Notes under the pieces: generated by a model
The model's input: the letters and a program-made list of their open reading frames with translations, nothing else
The model's database searches: none
What the model was told of the DNA's origin: nothing
Program-made: the position numbers and the translations under genes
Shown here: one piece after another, positions 1 to 9,125 of the stretch
Layout: every line of letters begins with the position of its first letter
How positions within the stretch are numbered: the stretch's first letter is position 1
Source of the DNA: a bacterium
GTDB lineage: Bacteria > UBP14 > UBA6098 > B30-G16
Assembly: GCA_030620455.1 (NCBI GenBank)
Contig: JAUXEQ010000001.1
Span: 1-37,240 of the forward strand
DNA: 37,240 nucleotides
Reading direction: 5' to 3'

Positions 1-685
1 CGATTCTACCAAGCTCAAATCTATAGGCTATAACCGAATACCAGAACGAATCACCGCTCTCGGGAAGATATCGCCAATTGCTGTCATCAGGACTATATCT
101 AAAATAATAGTTATACAAATTAGTATCTGTTTGTGCAATAAAATCACTAATAAATATTGGAGATGAATATATCCCTAAACTATCGCTTAGCTTAATCCTA
201 TAAGCATTTGCACCGTATACATTACCCCACGCAAATGAAATCCTATCATACCTTGTATGCGACATACTATGGTAAAGACCGAACCAATTTGCCAGAGTAT
301 CACTACTTAGAAAATCAGTTAATATTATTGAATTATCGTGTGAGTAATTTAGAATAAACGTATAAATCCCTGGATCAGGCAGTGTGTCGCTCATTTCTAT
401 ATGTTCTGTAATATATCGTAAATGCCCTGATCCTTTCCAATAGCTTTTCAGTAATAATGTATCATTATTAGGAGTAACGAGTCGTGCTTCGACAATTCCA
501 TTCCCGCCTGCATTAGCCATAAGACCGAACAAATCACCGAATCGCTCGATGAAAACGTCAGCATAAACATCCGCAGGAATGCCATTATTAGTCGGATTAG
601 AAGAATTATCGGAACAACCGACACAAATGTATACTGAAATGAAAATTGAAGCAAAAAGAACAAAGTATCTTTTTTTCGATCTCAT
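1..685 (-). CDS. Lipoprotein of unknown function, 3' end beyond left edge
   Basis: An uninterrupted minus-strand frame of 228 codons runs from an ATG at 685 to the window edge, so the C-terminus is missing. The N-terminus has two basic stretches, a hydrophobic run (residues 7-23) and a cysteine at residue 24 followed by Ser-Asp-Asn, which looks like a lipoprotein signal. The -3 position is Cys rather than Leu, so the lipobox is not perfect. The mature part is rich in Asn, Asp, Ser, Tyr and Trp. It has a W-x-x-V/A-x-x-Y-R-I pattern around residues 160-175, as in FN3-like exported domains, but I do not recognise the family. The gene starts 26 nt after the 3' end of tRNA-Thr on the same strand, with a weak AAAGG ribosome site, so the two may share a transcript. 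Subcellular location (outer or inner membrane) cannot be told from the sequence. Confidence 0.75.
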   Translation of the reverse strand, partial: MRSKKRYFVLFASIFISVYICVGCSDNSSNPTNNGIPADVYADVFIERFGDLFGLMANAGGNGIVEARLVTPNNDTLLLKSYWKGSGHLRYITEHIEMSDTLPDPGIYTFILNYSHDNSIILTDFLSSDTLANWFGLYHSMSHTRYDRISFAWGNVYGANAYRIKLSDSLGIYSSPIFISDFIAQTDTNLYNYYFRYSPDDSNWRYLPESGDSFWYSVIAYRFELGRI

Positions 686-711
686 AATAAACCTTTAAAA
701 AGTTGATACAA

Positions 712-784
712 AGCTGGCGGTGGGATTCGAACCCACTACCTGCGCATTACGAGTGCGCTGCTCTACCAACTGAGCTACGCCAGC
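712..784 (-). tRNA. tRNA-Thr (anticodon CGU)
   Basis: The minus strand folds into a full cloverleaf. It has a 7-bp acceptor GCTGGCG/CGCCAGC, D stem GCTC/GAGC, anticodon stem GCGCA/TGCGC with loop CTCGTAA (anticodon CGU, reading ACG), and T stem GTGGG/CCCAC with loop TTCGAAT. Length is 73 nt including a U discriminator. CCA is not encoded (TTT follows), so a CCA-adding enzyme is needed. It lies between two minus-strand protein genes with short gaps on both sides. Confidence 0.95.
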
Positions 785-818
785 AGTAAAACTGAGTTTC
801 TTAAGTTAAAAAGTTACG

Positions 819-2648
819 TTATCTGTTTATCCTCAAAACACCATTTTTACTAGCCCAGATAAAATATCCAACTCCAGAAAACAACTTATCAGGTTCCACA
901 AACATTTTAGCCTTGGCATCGTATGAAAAGATAATCATAGAGCCAGTTATAAGATCGTCTGGGTATGTTTCAATAGATCGGATAGGAAATCCATCATGTC
1001 CCGCAGGAACACCTATCATATTCCAGCCAGGACTCACAGCAACATCAAAAGAGCGTGCTGGAATATCCCCATGTACAACAAACATCGTATCAACAATAGA
1101 TAGTATCCAATATCCAATGCCGGGTTCGACAGTCTGCACCTCTTCGTACAAGAATCTTTTTGATTCTACATCAAAATTACCCGCATAAGCAATTCCGCCA
1201 ACAGCCATCGGGAAAATGTCAGCAACCGAATCCCTATCAACAAAAACAGGCAGACTAACAAGATTCCAACCTCGTCTTATGTGATAGTATGCTTCGTTAT
1301 CCCTATATTCGACGATATATCGAATCATATAGATGGAATCTCTGACTTCCAACCAATCTGCTCCATTGTAATCGAAAGATTTAGCGCCGAAACATGTATC
1401 CAAACCAATTGCGAAATATCTGTCATCAACTATACAGGCAGCAAAAATCGGTTCATCAACAATAAAGGTCTTCCAACTTGATACATTAACATCTCTCCAA
1501 CCTGGTGTAGCAGAGAGAGCAGCTATCCAATCAACTAACACCGAATCTGGAGTTGTATCCGCAGCAGATGTTAATATTTGAGGTCTAAAGTTGCCAGCAT
1601 TCGTAACCATTATAAGCAGCGAACGAAGTTTGCCAATTCTTTCAAACGGCAAATATGTAGCCCAACCTCTGCCAGAAGTCCAGCTCACTATGGCATCGAT
1701 CAAACCATCATCTACTTTCACTGTATCGTAGGTCGCAGTTACATCGTCGTTTCTGGGAACGGCATAAGCCATTTTCGAAAACTGAGAGTAAGTAGTAGGA
1801 CCGTATTTTGCTCGGACAGCATAGTAATAACCCTTATCGTTTACTGCACTAGTATCATTGTAAAATGTATCAGTATCGCTTGTAGAAGCCAAAAATACTA
1901 GTGAATCCGGATCTGGACTAATCGAACGGGATAATTCATAACCTGTAAGACCTGGAGGAGGCATAAAAAATCTACTCTCGTGCACTGGTTCATTTACGCT
2001 TTTAACTACTTTCGCAATTGGTAATTCTCTCAGCGTACCATCTCTGTATGCAACGATAGCATGAATCCAATAGTCACCATCGAAAGGTTCTAACGAAACC
2101 GGTGCATGATAATGATAGCTTCGTCCCGATGGAATTGTATCTGCCATAACTATTCCAGGTATAGGTATCCATGGTGTATCTATCATTCCCATTCCAATAT
2201 GAAATGTGTCACCAGCATTGAAAACAAGCCCATGATCAGCCAAATAGACGGTGTCCAAACCGGGATGAAGTTCTGTGGTTTCAGGATACGCAAGCAAAGG
2301 AGAAAAAATATCTGGACCACCAATTGTATTATCTTTATAGACCTGAATTTGTGCTCGGACACCGGAAAACATATAAGCTCCGTAATATCTCATAGCCATT
2401 AAGGAACATCGTGCATCTGCAACATATCTTACTGAAATGATATCAAAAACACTAGAATTATCGGTTTTTCTCGATGTTCCGTCGTCAGCTCTCCATAGCA
2501 CTAGTTTAATTGGTTCTATTGGAGGTTTCCAATAGAGTTCCACTCTGGAATCCAAATTGCTAATTGCGACCAATTCTCTTGCAGGTTCCTGTGCTATTAA
2601 TCCTGAAAATAAAAATAAAAGAAACATAAATATAATTGTCCTTCTCAT
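819..2648 (-). CDS. Secreted protein with FN3-like start and GWN-type C-terminal module
   Basis: A 609-residue exported protein of unknown function. Residues 1-20 form a Sec signal peptide (basic MRR, hydrophobic core, cleavage near ..GLIA/QE). An FN3-like strand pattern with the signature W-K-P-P lies at about 28-45. Two beta-rich lobes follow (about 60-200 and 320-445), joined by a second FN3-like stretch. The C-terminal 150 residues carry two copies of a Gly-Trp-Asn-(Leu/Met)-(Val/Ile) motif around GIGYWILSIVD, a module that recurs in the 1160-residue protein at 18841-22323. No FlgD or sorting tail is present. I start it at the ATG at 2648, because AGGAGG sits 6 nt upstream; an in-frame GTG at 2651 would be too close. 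The ATG shares one base with the dapB stop (TGATG), and the ribosome site lies inside dapB, so translation is probably coupled to dapB. Confidence 0.8.
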   Translation of the reverse strand: MRRTIIFMFLLFLFSGLIAQEPARELVAISNLDSRVELYWKPPIEPIKLVLWRADDGTSRKTDNSSVFDIISVRYVADARCSLMAMRYYGAYMFSGVRAQIQVYKDNTIGGPDIFSPLLAYPETTELHPGLDTVYLADHGLVFNAGDTFHIGMGMIDTPWIPIPGIVMADTIPSGRSYHYHAPVSLEPFDGDYWIHAIVAYRDGTLRELPIAKVVKSVNEPVHESRFFMPPPGLTGYELSRSISPDPDSLVFLASTSDTDTFYNDTSAVNDKGYYYAVRAKYGPTTYSQFSKMAYAVPRNDDVTATYDTVKVDDGLIDAIVSWTSGRGWATYLPFERIGKLRSLLIMVTNAGNFRPQILTSAADTTPDSVLVDWIAALSATPGWRDVNVSSWKTFIVDEPIFAACIVDDRYFAIGLDTCFGAKSFDYNGADWLEVRDSIYMIRYIVEYRDNEAYYHIRRGWNLVSLPVFVDRDSVADIFPMAVGGIAYAGNFDVESKRFLYEEVQTVEPGIGYWILSIVDTMFVVHGDIPARSFDVAVSPGWNMIGVPAGHDGFPIRSIETYPDDLITGSMIIFSYDAKAKMFVEPDKLFSGVGYFIWASKNGVLRINR

Positions 2649-3412
2649 CACACACCTCCTATAATACTTTTTACAAGGTCGTCCATCGAATAAAATCCAG
2701 GTGGTTTCCCCTTAATCCAACGGACTGCATTAAAAGCACCCTTTGCAAAAAGTTTTCTATTTTTCGCTCTATGAATAAAAATAATCTCTTCGTCATCATC
2801 AGCAAAAAGAATTTGATGTTCACCTGTAATCTCTCCAGCTCTTAGCGAATGAATTCCTATTTGGCCCTTTGGACGCTCTCCAGTATGACCTTTTCGACCA
2901 AATATTATGGAATCGTTTCTAAGATTTCTCGCTTCGAGTATTTTATTTGCAAAATATAATGCTGTTCCGCTTGGCGAATCTACTTTGTGTCTATGATGAA
3001 TTTCGATAATCTCAGAATCGGCATCAGGAAATGTTTTTGCAGTAATCTTACAGAATTCGCTGAGAATTCCAACTCCCAGCGACATGTTTTCAGCGTAAAA
3101 AATCGGAATAGTAGATGAATATTTTTTCAACCTAAGCTTTAAATCTGAAGAAAGTCCTGTTGTTCCTGAGATAAGCGGTATCATTCGAGAAACACACCAG
3201 TCCGCAATCTTTATTAAACCTTCAGGAGAAGAGAAATCGATAGCACAATCGATATCTGTCGGCAAATCATCAATATCAGAATAAACAGGAATATCCATAA
3301 TCGATGTCCTAGTTTTATCAAAGCCAGCAACTATACACATAGCATTATCTTCTGCTGACTCAGTAAGAGAATGTCCCATTTTCCCAAGAATGCCGGAAAT
3401 TACTATTCGCAA
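2648..3412 (-). CDS. dapB: 4-hydroxy-tetrahydrodipicolinate reductase
   Basis: A 254-residue cytoplasmic enzyme that reduces the DapA product with NAD(P)H in the diaminopimelate/lysine pathway, feeding peptidoglycan and lysine. The N-terminus is a Rossmann nucleotide-binding motif, G-I-L-G-K-M-G (residues 7-13). GTTG at 83-86 and the family signature EIHHRHKVDSPSGT (137-150), with the catalytic His139/His140 and Lys143, are intact. The length is close to the family norm of about 270, slightly short. It follows dapA by 10 nt in the same direction, so the two are very likely one operon. The start ATG at 3412 is placed by the canonical MRIVISG opening and lies 10 nt after the dapA stop. The stop overlaps the start of a secreted protein gene that has no obvious tie to lysine synthesis. 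Confidence 0.97.
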   Translation of the reverse strand: MRIVISGILGKMGHSLTESAEDNAMCIVAGFDKTRTSIMDIPVYSDIDDLPTDIDCAIDFSSPEGLIKIADWCVSRMIPLISGTTGLSSDLKLRLKKYSSTIPIFYAENMSLGVGILSEFCKITAKTFPDADSEIIEIHHRHKVDSPSGTALYFANKILEARNLRNDSIIFGRKGHTGERPKGQIGIHSLRAGEITGEHQILFADDDEEIIFIHRAKNRKLFAKGAFNAVRWIKGKPPGFYSMDDLVKSIIGGV

Positions 3413-3422
3413 TATTTCCTCC

Positions 3423-4295
3423 CTAATTTATAATTCCAGAATCTTTAAGAACTTTCCTTAATAAAATAACCGTTTCTTTTGAGGCTTCAGTTAACGGTGG
3501 TCTGAGATTACCGTTCAAAAGACCCATAATTTTCATTGCTGCTTTTAAAGGTACAGGATTGCCTTCGACAAAAAGAGCTTTGACTATAGGATATAATTTA
3601 TAGTGAATCTTTTGGGCTTTAATCAAATTTCCGTTCTCAAAACTCCTTATCATTTCTGCAAAATCCATTGGAACAATATTAGCTGTAGTGGAGATTACGC
3701 CTTTAGCTCCTAAGAGAAGCATTGGAAGAGTCAAAGAATCATCTCCAGAAAGAACAGTAAAACCCGGAGCTTCTAAAAGAATCGCAGAAACCTGATCCAG
3801 ATTGCCGGATGCTTCTTTTATTGCGATTATTCTTTCATTTTTTGATAGTTCCACAACAGTTTTAGGATGCAAATTCGTACCTGTTCGAGAAGGCACATTA
3901 TACAGAATAATTGGAAGTCCGACTTCAGCAATTGTTTCGAAGTAAGCTATATGTCCTCTTTGTGAAGGTTTGTTGCCAAATGATGTAATAACCAATGCTG
4001 CATTTGCTCCCAGTCTTTTCGCTTTATTGGTTCTATCGACGGCTTTCTTCGTCTCTGAAGCTCCAGTTCCCATTATCACAGGGATCCTTCCATCTACAAC
4101 TTCTACTGCCACGGAAAGAAGACTGTCTCTTTCGTCTTCGCTACATGTAAAACTTTCACCTGTACATCCACAGACTAAAATTCCATCAGTTCCCTGTTCT
4201 AAATGCCAATTTATAAGTTTTCGGTATGTGACAATATCGATATTATTTTGATCATCGAAAGGTGTAACCAAAGCTACAATCGATCCTCTATACAT
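3423..4295 (-). CDS. dapA: 4-hydroxy-tetrahydrodipicolinate synthase with altered triad
   Basis: A 290-residue TIM-barrel aldolase of the DapA/NanA family, which condenses pyruvate with aspartate semialdehyde. The opening (YRGSIVALVTPF), the Schiff-base lysine (Lys160 in IIAIKEASG), the YNVPSRTG motif with Tyr132 and Arg137, and the C-terminal GNPVPLKAA region all match DapA. Compared with E. coli DapA recalled from memory, two residues of the proton-relay triad differ. Thr44 of GTTGES is Cys44 (GCTGES), and the TPYYN segment is TSFGN, so Tyr107 is Gly107 and Tyr106 is Phe106. Adjacency to dapB supports the DapA role despite these changes. The ATG at 4295 has AGGAGG 4-5 nt upstream. The 125 nt in front separate it from the sbcD-like gene and probably hold its promoter, though I could not pick a convincing one. 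Confidence 0.9.
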   Translation of the reverse strand: MYRGSIVALVTPFDDQNNIDIVTYRKLINWHLEQGTDGILVCGCTGESFTCSEDERDSLLSVAVEVVDGRIPVIMGTGASETKKAVDRTNKAKRLGANAALVITSFGNKPSQRGHIAYFETIAEVGLPIILYNVPSRTGTNLHPKTVVELSKNERIIAIKEASGNLDQVSAILLEAPGFTVLSGDDSLTLPMLLLGAKGVISTTANIVPMDFAEMIRSFENGNLIKAQKIHYKLYPIVKALFVEGNPVPLKAAMKIMGLLNGNLRPPLTEASKETVILLRKVLKDSGIIN

Positions 4296-4420
4296 TATTC
4301 CTCCTAAAAGAAAATTATAATTAAGGAATTTTAGTCACGATTTAAAATTTCGCAAGAGGAAAACTATCGAAGCTTGCAGGCTAAAATTTTACAAAAGTTG
4401 TATTACTTCATATGTTCTAA

Positions 4421-5602
4421 TTATTTACGTGAAATAGATTTGAGAATATCCTTAGCCACATTTATTAATTCTTCCCGCTCCGGAATTAAATCAGGTCTCT
4501 TTTTAGTTATATAGTCGTGCAATCTGGAAATTGAATCACCCTTTTCAATTCCAACTTTCGAATCTGCGTGTCTTTCTAAAGTCTCCGTAACAGTGTTATA
4601 ATCAATCTTGCAATATAACGCTCCCATGTCTGTAATTCTTTTTCTTATGACTTTAATATTAGGTTTAAGATCCCGTTGTGTTCTTGTTATTTTTATTCTT
4701 ACCATTTCGTTGAGAAGTTTGTAGCTCTCAATTTTTTTCATAATAATCAAAGTAGGATTTTCTTGATATCTTATATCGATATCGATAGTTCTATATCTCA
4801 GAGTATCAACAGGTTGAAATCGCCATTCAATATTCCATCTAGATTTTTTCCAACCAAATTCCGCATATATAAAACCTTTCTCATCCATCGCCTCGCTGAA
4901 ATTCATTCTCTGAATACTCCCTGGATATATCACTATCGGTCTTGCTAAAATCTTCTGGTACTTATGAATGTGTCCCAGAGCAACATAATCAAATGGAAGT
5001 TTCAAGAAAATATCCGGATAAGTTTGCGGTTCATATTCATAGAGCGAAAGCTTGTGATCACTTCCAGAAAGTCTAGCATTTCTAACAAAAATATGAGTGA
5101 CAAGTATAGAGGGATTGAGTGGATTTATTTCTTTGCTAAGTTCAGCAACAATGTCTTCGAACTGTATATTATGTAACGTATTGTACGGTATTGTAGCAAT
5201 TTGCATCTCGGTATTTTTCAGTTCTAAATTGTAGACAGTTGCATCATCAGCAACGATTATATCCTCGATACCAAGAATTTCATATATTTTCAGAGGATGT
5301 TCTCCCCATCCTGGGACCTCATGATTCCCAATTAAAAAGACTACCTTTGCACCAGTATCAATAATCTTTTTAAGAATCTCGGAAAGCGAATTTAAAACCA
5401 ATGGTGCAGGATTTCCTCTGTTCAGGATATCCCCGGAAAGAATGACTAAGTCAACATTATTCTCTTCGACGAAATTTGCCAGTTCGTTGGCAGCATCGAG
5501 AACAGACTTAAACATTAAGGGCAATTCATTTGCAACTCTTGGCCCAGACATAACACCAAGATGCCAATCTGCGGAATGGACAATTCGTATTTTCTCACCC
5601 AT
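4421..5602 (-). CDS. sbcD: SbcD/Mre11-family metallophosphoesterase (DNA exonuclease)
   Basis: A 393-residue calcineurin-type metallophosphoesterase. All five metal motifs are present in order: D-W-H (Asp12, His14), SGD (Asp58), GNHE (Asn93-His94), V-T-H (His170) and GHIH (His211, His213). The order, spacing and opening (IVHSADWHLG) fit SbcD/Mre11-type nucleases, which process DNA ends with an SbcC/Rad50 ATPase partner. The C-terminal 130 residues form a capping or dimerisation region and end in a charged helical tail. No SbcC gene occurs in the window, so the partner must be elsewhere if it exists. It stands alone between the terminator at 5640-5666 and dapA. The ATG at 5602 has only a weak ribosome site. 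A generic exonuclease or phosphoesterase role remains possible. Confidence 0.88.
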   Translation of the reverse strand: MGEKIRIVHSADWHLGVMSGPRVANELPLMFKSVLDAANELANFVEENNVDLVILSGDILNRGNPAPLVLNSLSEILKKIIDTGAKVVFLIGNHEVPGWGEHPLKIYEILGIEDIIVADDATVYNLELKNTEMQIATIPYNTLHNIQFEDIVAELSKEINPLNPSILVTHIFVRNARLSGSDHKLSLYEYEPQTYPDIFLKLPFDYVALGHIHKYQKILARPIVIYPGSIQRMNFSEAMDEKGFIYAEFGWKKSRWNIEWRFQPVDTLRYRTIDIDIRYQENPTLIIMKKIESYKLLNEMVRIKITRTQRDLKPNIKVIRKRITDMGALYCKIDYNTVTETLERHADSKVGIEKGDSISRLHDYITKKRPDLIPEREELINVAKDILKSISRK

Positions 5603-5639
5603 ATCACAATATAAACACTTTACATAAGTTTAAATTAAA

Positions 5640-5666
5640 AAGGGAACCTTACATACTGGTTCCCTT
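5640..5666 (-). terminator. Rho-independent terminator after the TPR-PEGA-NHL gene
   Basis: On the minus strand a 9-bp stem AAGGGAACC/GGTTCCCTT with a 9-nt loop is followed directly by TTTTAATTT, the usual intrinsic terminator layout. It sits 30 nt after the stop of the gene at 5696-9001 and closes the ExbB/ExbD cluster before the sbcD-like gene. Confidence 0.85.
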
Positions 5667-5695
5667 CAATATGCAATCAAAAATGTCGATCAATA

Positions 5696-8600
5696 TCACG
5701 GTTTATAATTATTGTCCCAACTTCCTTTAAGAATCTTCAGACCAGAATTATTAGCAATATAAACAATGGATTCAGGTCCTTCACCTCTCTGAGTGATTGC
5801 TCTGGGTGAAAGAAGGTCTTCAGATGCAACAGAAATAGGAACAAATTTATCAGTATATTTGATAAGATTGTTAAGAACATAATCGCTAACGAATATGAAA
5901 CCATCAGGTGTAACATAAACTGAAGATGGCTGCGTTTGATTTTCTAATTCAATTTCGTCAACATATTCACCTGCGATAGTAAACCTAACAATCTTGCCCT
6001 TTCCTATATCAGCTACAAGCAAGTAATCCCCATTAACCGCCACAGAAATCGGATGAATTAATTTCCTTCCGCCAAATTCCTTTTTGAAAGATGGTCCTTC
6101 AAAAATCAGAATTCTATGATTACCTGCATCTGCAATATAATACTCATCCTCAAAAACTGTAACACCAGCAGGCATCCACAAGGGAGCACTACCATATTTT
6201 TCTCCGCTATATGCTATGACATTTATGTCGCCAATTTTCTTAACCGATTCTATATCGCCCTCTTTGGTAATAATCTCCTCTGGAGTTTCCTCAGATTCGA
6301 TCAGCATTGCTGCGCCTGTTCCTTTAGGTTTAAACGTAATAACCTGATGCCTTTTGGGATCTGTAATAACGACCTTGCTGCCATCTAAAGCCAAACCGCC
6401 TATTGCAGATATTTTCAATTCTCTAAGTTTATATTCTTCTTTTCTTTTACCCTGATTATCAAGCCTTTGAAGTCTATTATTAGCAGCATTTGCCACGTAT
6501 GTTTCCAATCCATTCGAGGCAACCGCCAGTGATTTTCTCGTGCCAGAAATATTTCCGGTGGAAGTATATCGCACAGCTTTCTTAAGGTAGATTGTGATTC
6601 TTTCAGATCTGCTTATCTTTATTTGGCTGTCCCAGAGATAGAAACCTTTCTTTTTCACAGTCAGATCGTGAGTGCCTCTATTAGTAGTGATTTTGTAAAG
6701 GGATTTTTTACCAGATACAGGTTTTGCAAGTTCAGGTTTATCATCGAGAACTATTTCTTCTTCGCCTCCAGGTGGCTCAATTGCAATTTCTATAGTCACA
6801 TGAGTTTCCGGAGGTCTATCGGGAACGAGTTCATCGATATCGGGATTCTTTTTAAATTTTGAATCCTTTTGCCATATATAAAGACATTCTCTTTTCTTTC
6901 GACCTCTCTCTGCTTCCTCATCCACAAGATTTTCATATGTCATAGGTGCATCTCTATAGGATGCTAAAGCCCCAGCTGCTGAAGCGTCTCCACGACAACT
7001 AAGCTTTGATAGTTCAAGATTAGCCTTTTGATACCAGTAATTTGTTCTATCTCTTACAGTTTTCAAAATCGATCCCAACGATTTAGCAGCACTACTGCAG
7101 TTGTTTCTCTCAATTTGAATTAGTGCATAAGTATAAGCTGCTCTGATGTGACCCTTTGCTTTGAGCGAAGACAAGATTGGCGAAGCTTTGTCATATTGGT
7201 TAATGTTAAAATAACCAATGCCTATAACATAATTAGCCTCGTTTTTATATGGAGAAGTACAACCGGTAAGCACAGTTTTGGCTTGTTCAATAGTACCGGG
7301 GGCTTGATCTTTTTCCTGAACAGTTGCAAGCTTCACTAATGAAACACCTTTTAAGAATCTCGATCTATTTTTTACTTCACTCGAAACAGATGCATTAAGA
7401 ACTCTATTAAATGCATGGATGGCAAAGTTTAACGCAATCCTTCTCTTATCACCAGCAGTTTCAATACCTTTTTGGAGAAAATACTTACCAGCTTCGATGT
7501 ATTTTTCTGCATCTTTAGGCAAACTAATGCCTGCCAAAGCCATAGCAGCATCGAAAACGCTTACATCTCTCTCTTTGCCAAGGCTTGTTTCAATATTTAT
7601 TAGGAATCGTCTTATAGAAACAAGATTACGTACATCTGATGTAAGATAATTATAGTATTGACCTTTAGGATTCTCAAGAGCTTTAAATATCTCATCCGCG
7701 CTAGCAAGTAGATTAACATTATCAGTTTTAACACCCATCCAAAACTTACATTCAGCTTGTCGGAACTTCGCATCAGCACGGAGTTCCAACATTCGTGTGC
7801 TTCTATCGCTTCCTGTTTTTGCAAGAAAATTGCTGATTTTTGTATTTGCTGCTGGATATACACTGTTAATAAAATGAACCCATCCAAACCAATATATTGC
7901 ATCATTATCCGTAGATATGATTCGCCCGAGATTATTCGTAGCAGATCTCGCAGAACCATTATAGATCAAGAAATTTAGCAATGAAGCATCACCAATTCGT
8001 CTTAACACATCTTTCCCTATACTAACATTATTCCTTAGATCAGCCATTTTCTCAATGGATTTATCTAATTGATCCTTTTGACCTATCGACCCTAAAGTAA
8101 GCATATCAACCAGTTTACTAAGCACTGTAAGGTCCCGAATATCCTTTTGAGTTCCTGCAGCTGTGATTAACTTGTTGTTTAAATCTAATGAGTTTTGAAG
8201 TTTCCCCTCAGTAGCGGCGATTTTGCTTTGGCTCGATAGTTTATACTTTTTCCAATTATCATCAGAAACTCGAAGATAAACCCTTGCATTTGTATAGATA
8301 CATACAGCATCCATATATGTCGAAGCGAGAGCCAATCTCTCATTAGACGATTTCTTAGCCACATCAAATGCTTCTTTTGCATCCCCAAACAGCTTTATGG
8401 CATTACTATAGGTAGCTTCTTTAAAAGTTTTGATAAATCCTAACGAAAATCTGCTAAAACCCAGCAAAAAATATCCATTATCGATAAGCTCCTGAACATC
8501 CTCTGCATTTGCTTTAACATTATCATCCTCAAGAAAAGAAATAAAGTCACCTATTGCATTTTCAAGTAACCTTGCTTCTGTTCTTTCTGACGCAGTTAAT

Positions 8601-9001
8601 TGTGCCATTCTGAAAGAACATAATGCTCTGATATAAAGAGAACGAATATATTCTTCACCCAAGATGTTCAAGTTTTTGAAAGCCATCGCAGCTTCTCTAA
8701 ATGTTTCTGCCGACTTCTCGAGCATGTCGGAGTCCTTCCCAATTCGACCTACATAATACTGTGATGTACCGAGAAAATATTTTGAATAAGCTTCATCGGA
8801 TGGTGGAAGAACACCAGACAAAAGTTCTTCAAATGCTGTAACTGCATTCTCGAATTCCGCTTTAGACTCATCGAATTTTTCAAAATTATAAGCCTTGACA
8901 CCCTTATCGAGTATCTGAGTGGCTGTACCCAAGTCCATTTCTTGTGCAAAAACTACACTTATAACCATTAAAGGTATCATTAAAAATAACAACCTGCGCA
9001 T
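5696..9001 (-). CDS. Exported TPR - PEGA-like - NHL propeller protein
   Basis: An 1101-residue periplasmic or surface protein. Residues 1-19 are a signal peptide (MRRLLFLMIP..VVFA/QE). About 20-690 is alpha-helical with TPR-like repeats (patterns such as A-x-x-x-F-x-x-A and Y-x-L-G-x-S-x-Y). About 734-810 is a PEGA-like beta domain (VTIEIAIEPPG, then GTHDLTVKKKGF). About 815-1095 is an NHL/six-blade-type propeller with repeats such as PAGVTVFEDEYYIADAGNHR, VAVNGDYLLVADIGKGKIVR and VYVTPDGFIFVSD. Such mixes act as scaffolds for protein contacts or wall binding; no catalytic residues are visible. The ATG at 9001 has GGGGGA 7-8 nt upstream. It is the last gene of the ExbB-ExbD-ExbD-lipoprotein run, 124 nt behind the lipoprotein gene, with a strong hairpin in that gap and a terminator after it. 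Its position suggests it works with the energised complex (inference). Confidence 0.85.
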   Translation of the reverse strand: MRRLLFLMIPLMVISVVFAQEMDLGTATQILDKGVKAYNFEKFDESKAEFENAVTAFEELLSGVLPPSDEAYSKYFLGTSQYYVGRIGKDSDMLEKSAETFREAAMAFKNLNILGEEYIRSLYIRALCSFRMAQLTASERTEARLLENAIGDFISFLEDDNVKANAEDVQELIDNGYFLLGFSRFSLGFIKTFKEATYSNAIKLFGDAKEAFDVAKKSSNERLALASTYMDAVCIYTNARVYLRVSDDNWKKYKLSSQSKIAATEGKLQNSLDLNNKLITAAGTQKDIRDLTVLSKLVDMLTLGSIGQKDQLDKSIEKMADLRNNVSIGKDVLRRIGDASLLNFLIYNGSARSATNNLGRIISTDNDAIYWFGWVHFINSVYPAANTKISNFLAKTGSDRSTRMLELRADAKFRQAECKFWMGVKTDNVNLLASADEIFKALENPKGQYYNYLTSDVRNLVSIRRFLINIETSLGKERDVSVFDAAMALAGISLPKDAEKYIEAGKYFLQKGIETAGDKRRIALNFAIHAFNRVLNASVSSEVKNRSRFLKGVSLVKLATVQEKDQAPGTIEQAKTVLTGCTSPYKNEANYVIGIGYFNINQYDKASPILSSLKAKGHIRAAYTYALIQIERNNCSSAAKSLGSILKTVRDRTNYWYQKANLELSKLSCRGDASAAGALASYRDAPMTYENLVDEEAERGRKKRECLYIWQKDSKFKKNPDIDELVPDRPPETHVTIEIAIEPPGGEEEIVLDDKPELAKPVSGKKSLYKITTNRGTHDLTVKKKGFYLWDSQIKISRSERITIYLKKAVRYTSTGNISGTRKSLAVASNGLETYVANAANNRLQRLDNQGKRKEEYKLRELKISAIGGLALDGSKVVITDPKRHQVITFKPKGTGAAMLIESEETPEEIITKEGDIESVKKIGDINVIAYSGEKYGSAPLWMPAGVTVFEDEYYIADAGNHRILIFEGPSFKKEFGGRKLIHPISVAVNGDYLLVADIGKGKIVRFTIAGEYVDEIELENQTQPSSVYVTPDGFIFVSDYVLNNLIKYTDKFVPISVASEDLLSPRAITQRGEGPESIVYIANNSGLKILKGSWDNNYKP

Positions 9002-9090
9002 GATTATTCCCCCTTATTTTAAATTTTACTCTTCTAATATCTATTAATTAAAACGATCTATTCCAATCTTGTATTATTTTCAGATTATCC

Positions 9091-9117
9091 AGGAGGGGTT
9101 AAATATTAACCCCTCCT
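9091..9117. other. Perfect 12-bp inverted repeat in an intergenic gap
   Basis: AGGAGGGGTTAA, a 3-base loop ATA, then TTAACCCCTCCT form a perfect hairpin between the TonB-like lipoprotein gene (ends 9126) and the TPR-PEGA-NHL gene (starts 9001). In the minus-strand transcript the T-run comes before the hairpin, not after it, so it does not look like a normal intrinsic terminator for the upstream gene. It may be a processing or mRNA-stability element, or may lower expression of the last gene of the cluster. Confidence 0.6.
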
Positions 9118-9125
9118 TAAAAAAA

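Noticed and set aside
448..663. A 71-codon minus-strand frame near the left edge
   Set aside because: It overlaps, in another frame, the better-supported lipoprotein frame (1-685) with a signal peptide and lipobox-like Cys.
712..784. tRNA-Thr as an integration site
   Set aside because: No integrase, direct repeat of the tRNA end or phage gene lies nearby.
2649..2651. GTG start for the secreted protein at 819
   Set aside because: Only 3 nt from AGGAGG; the ATG at 2648 has the proper 6-nt spacing.
7612..7959. A 115-codon minus-strand frame inside the TPR gene
   Set aside because: A shadow of the TPR-PEGA-NHL reading frame on the same strand; no ribosome site and low-complexity composition.
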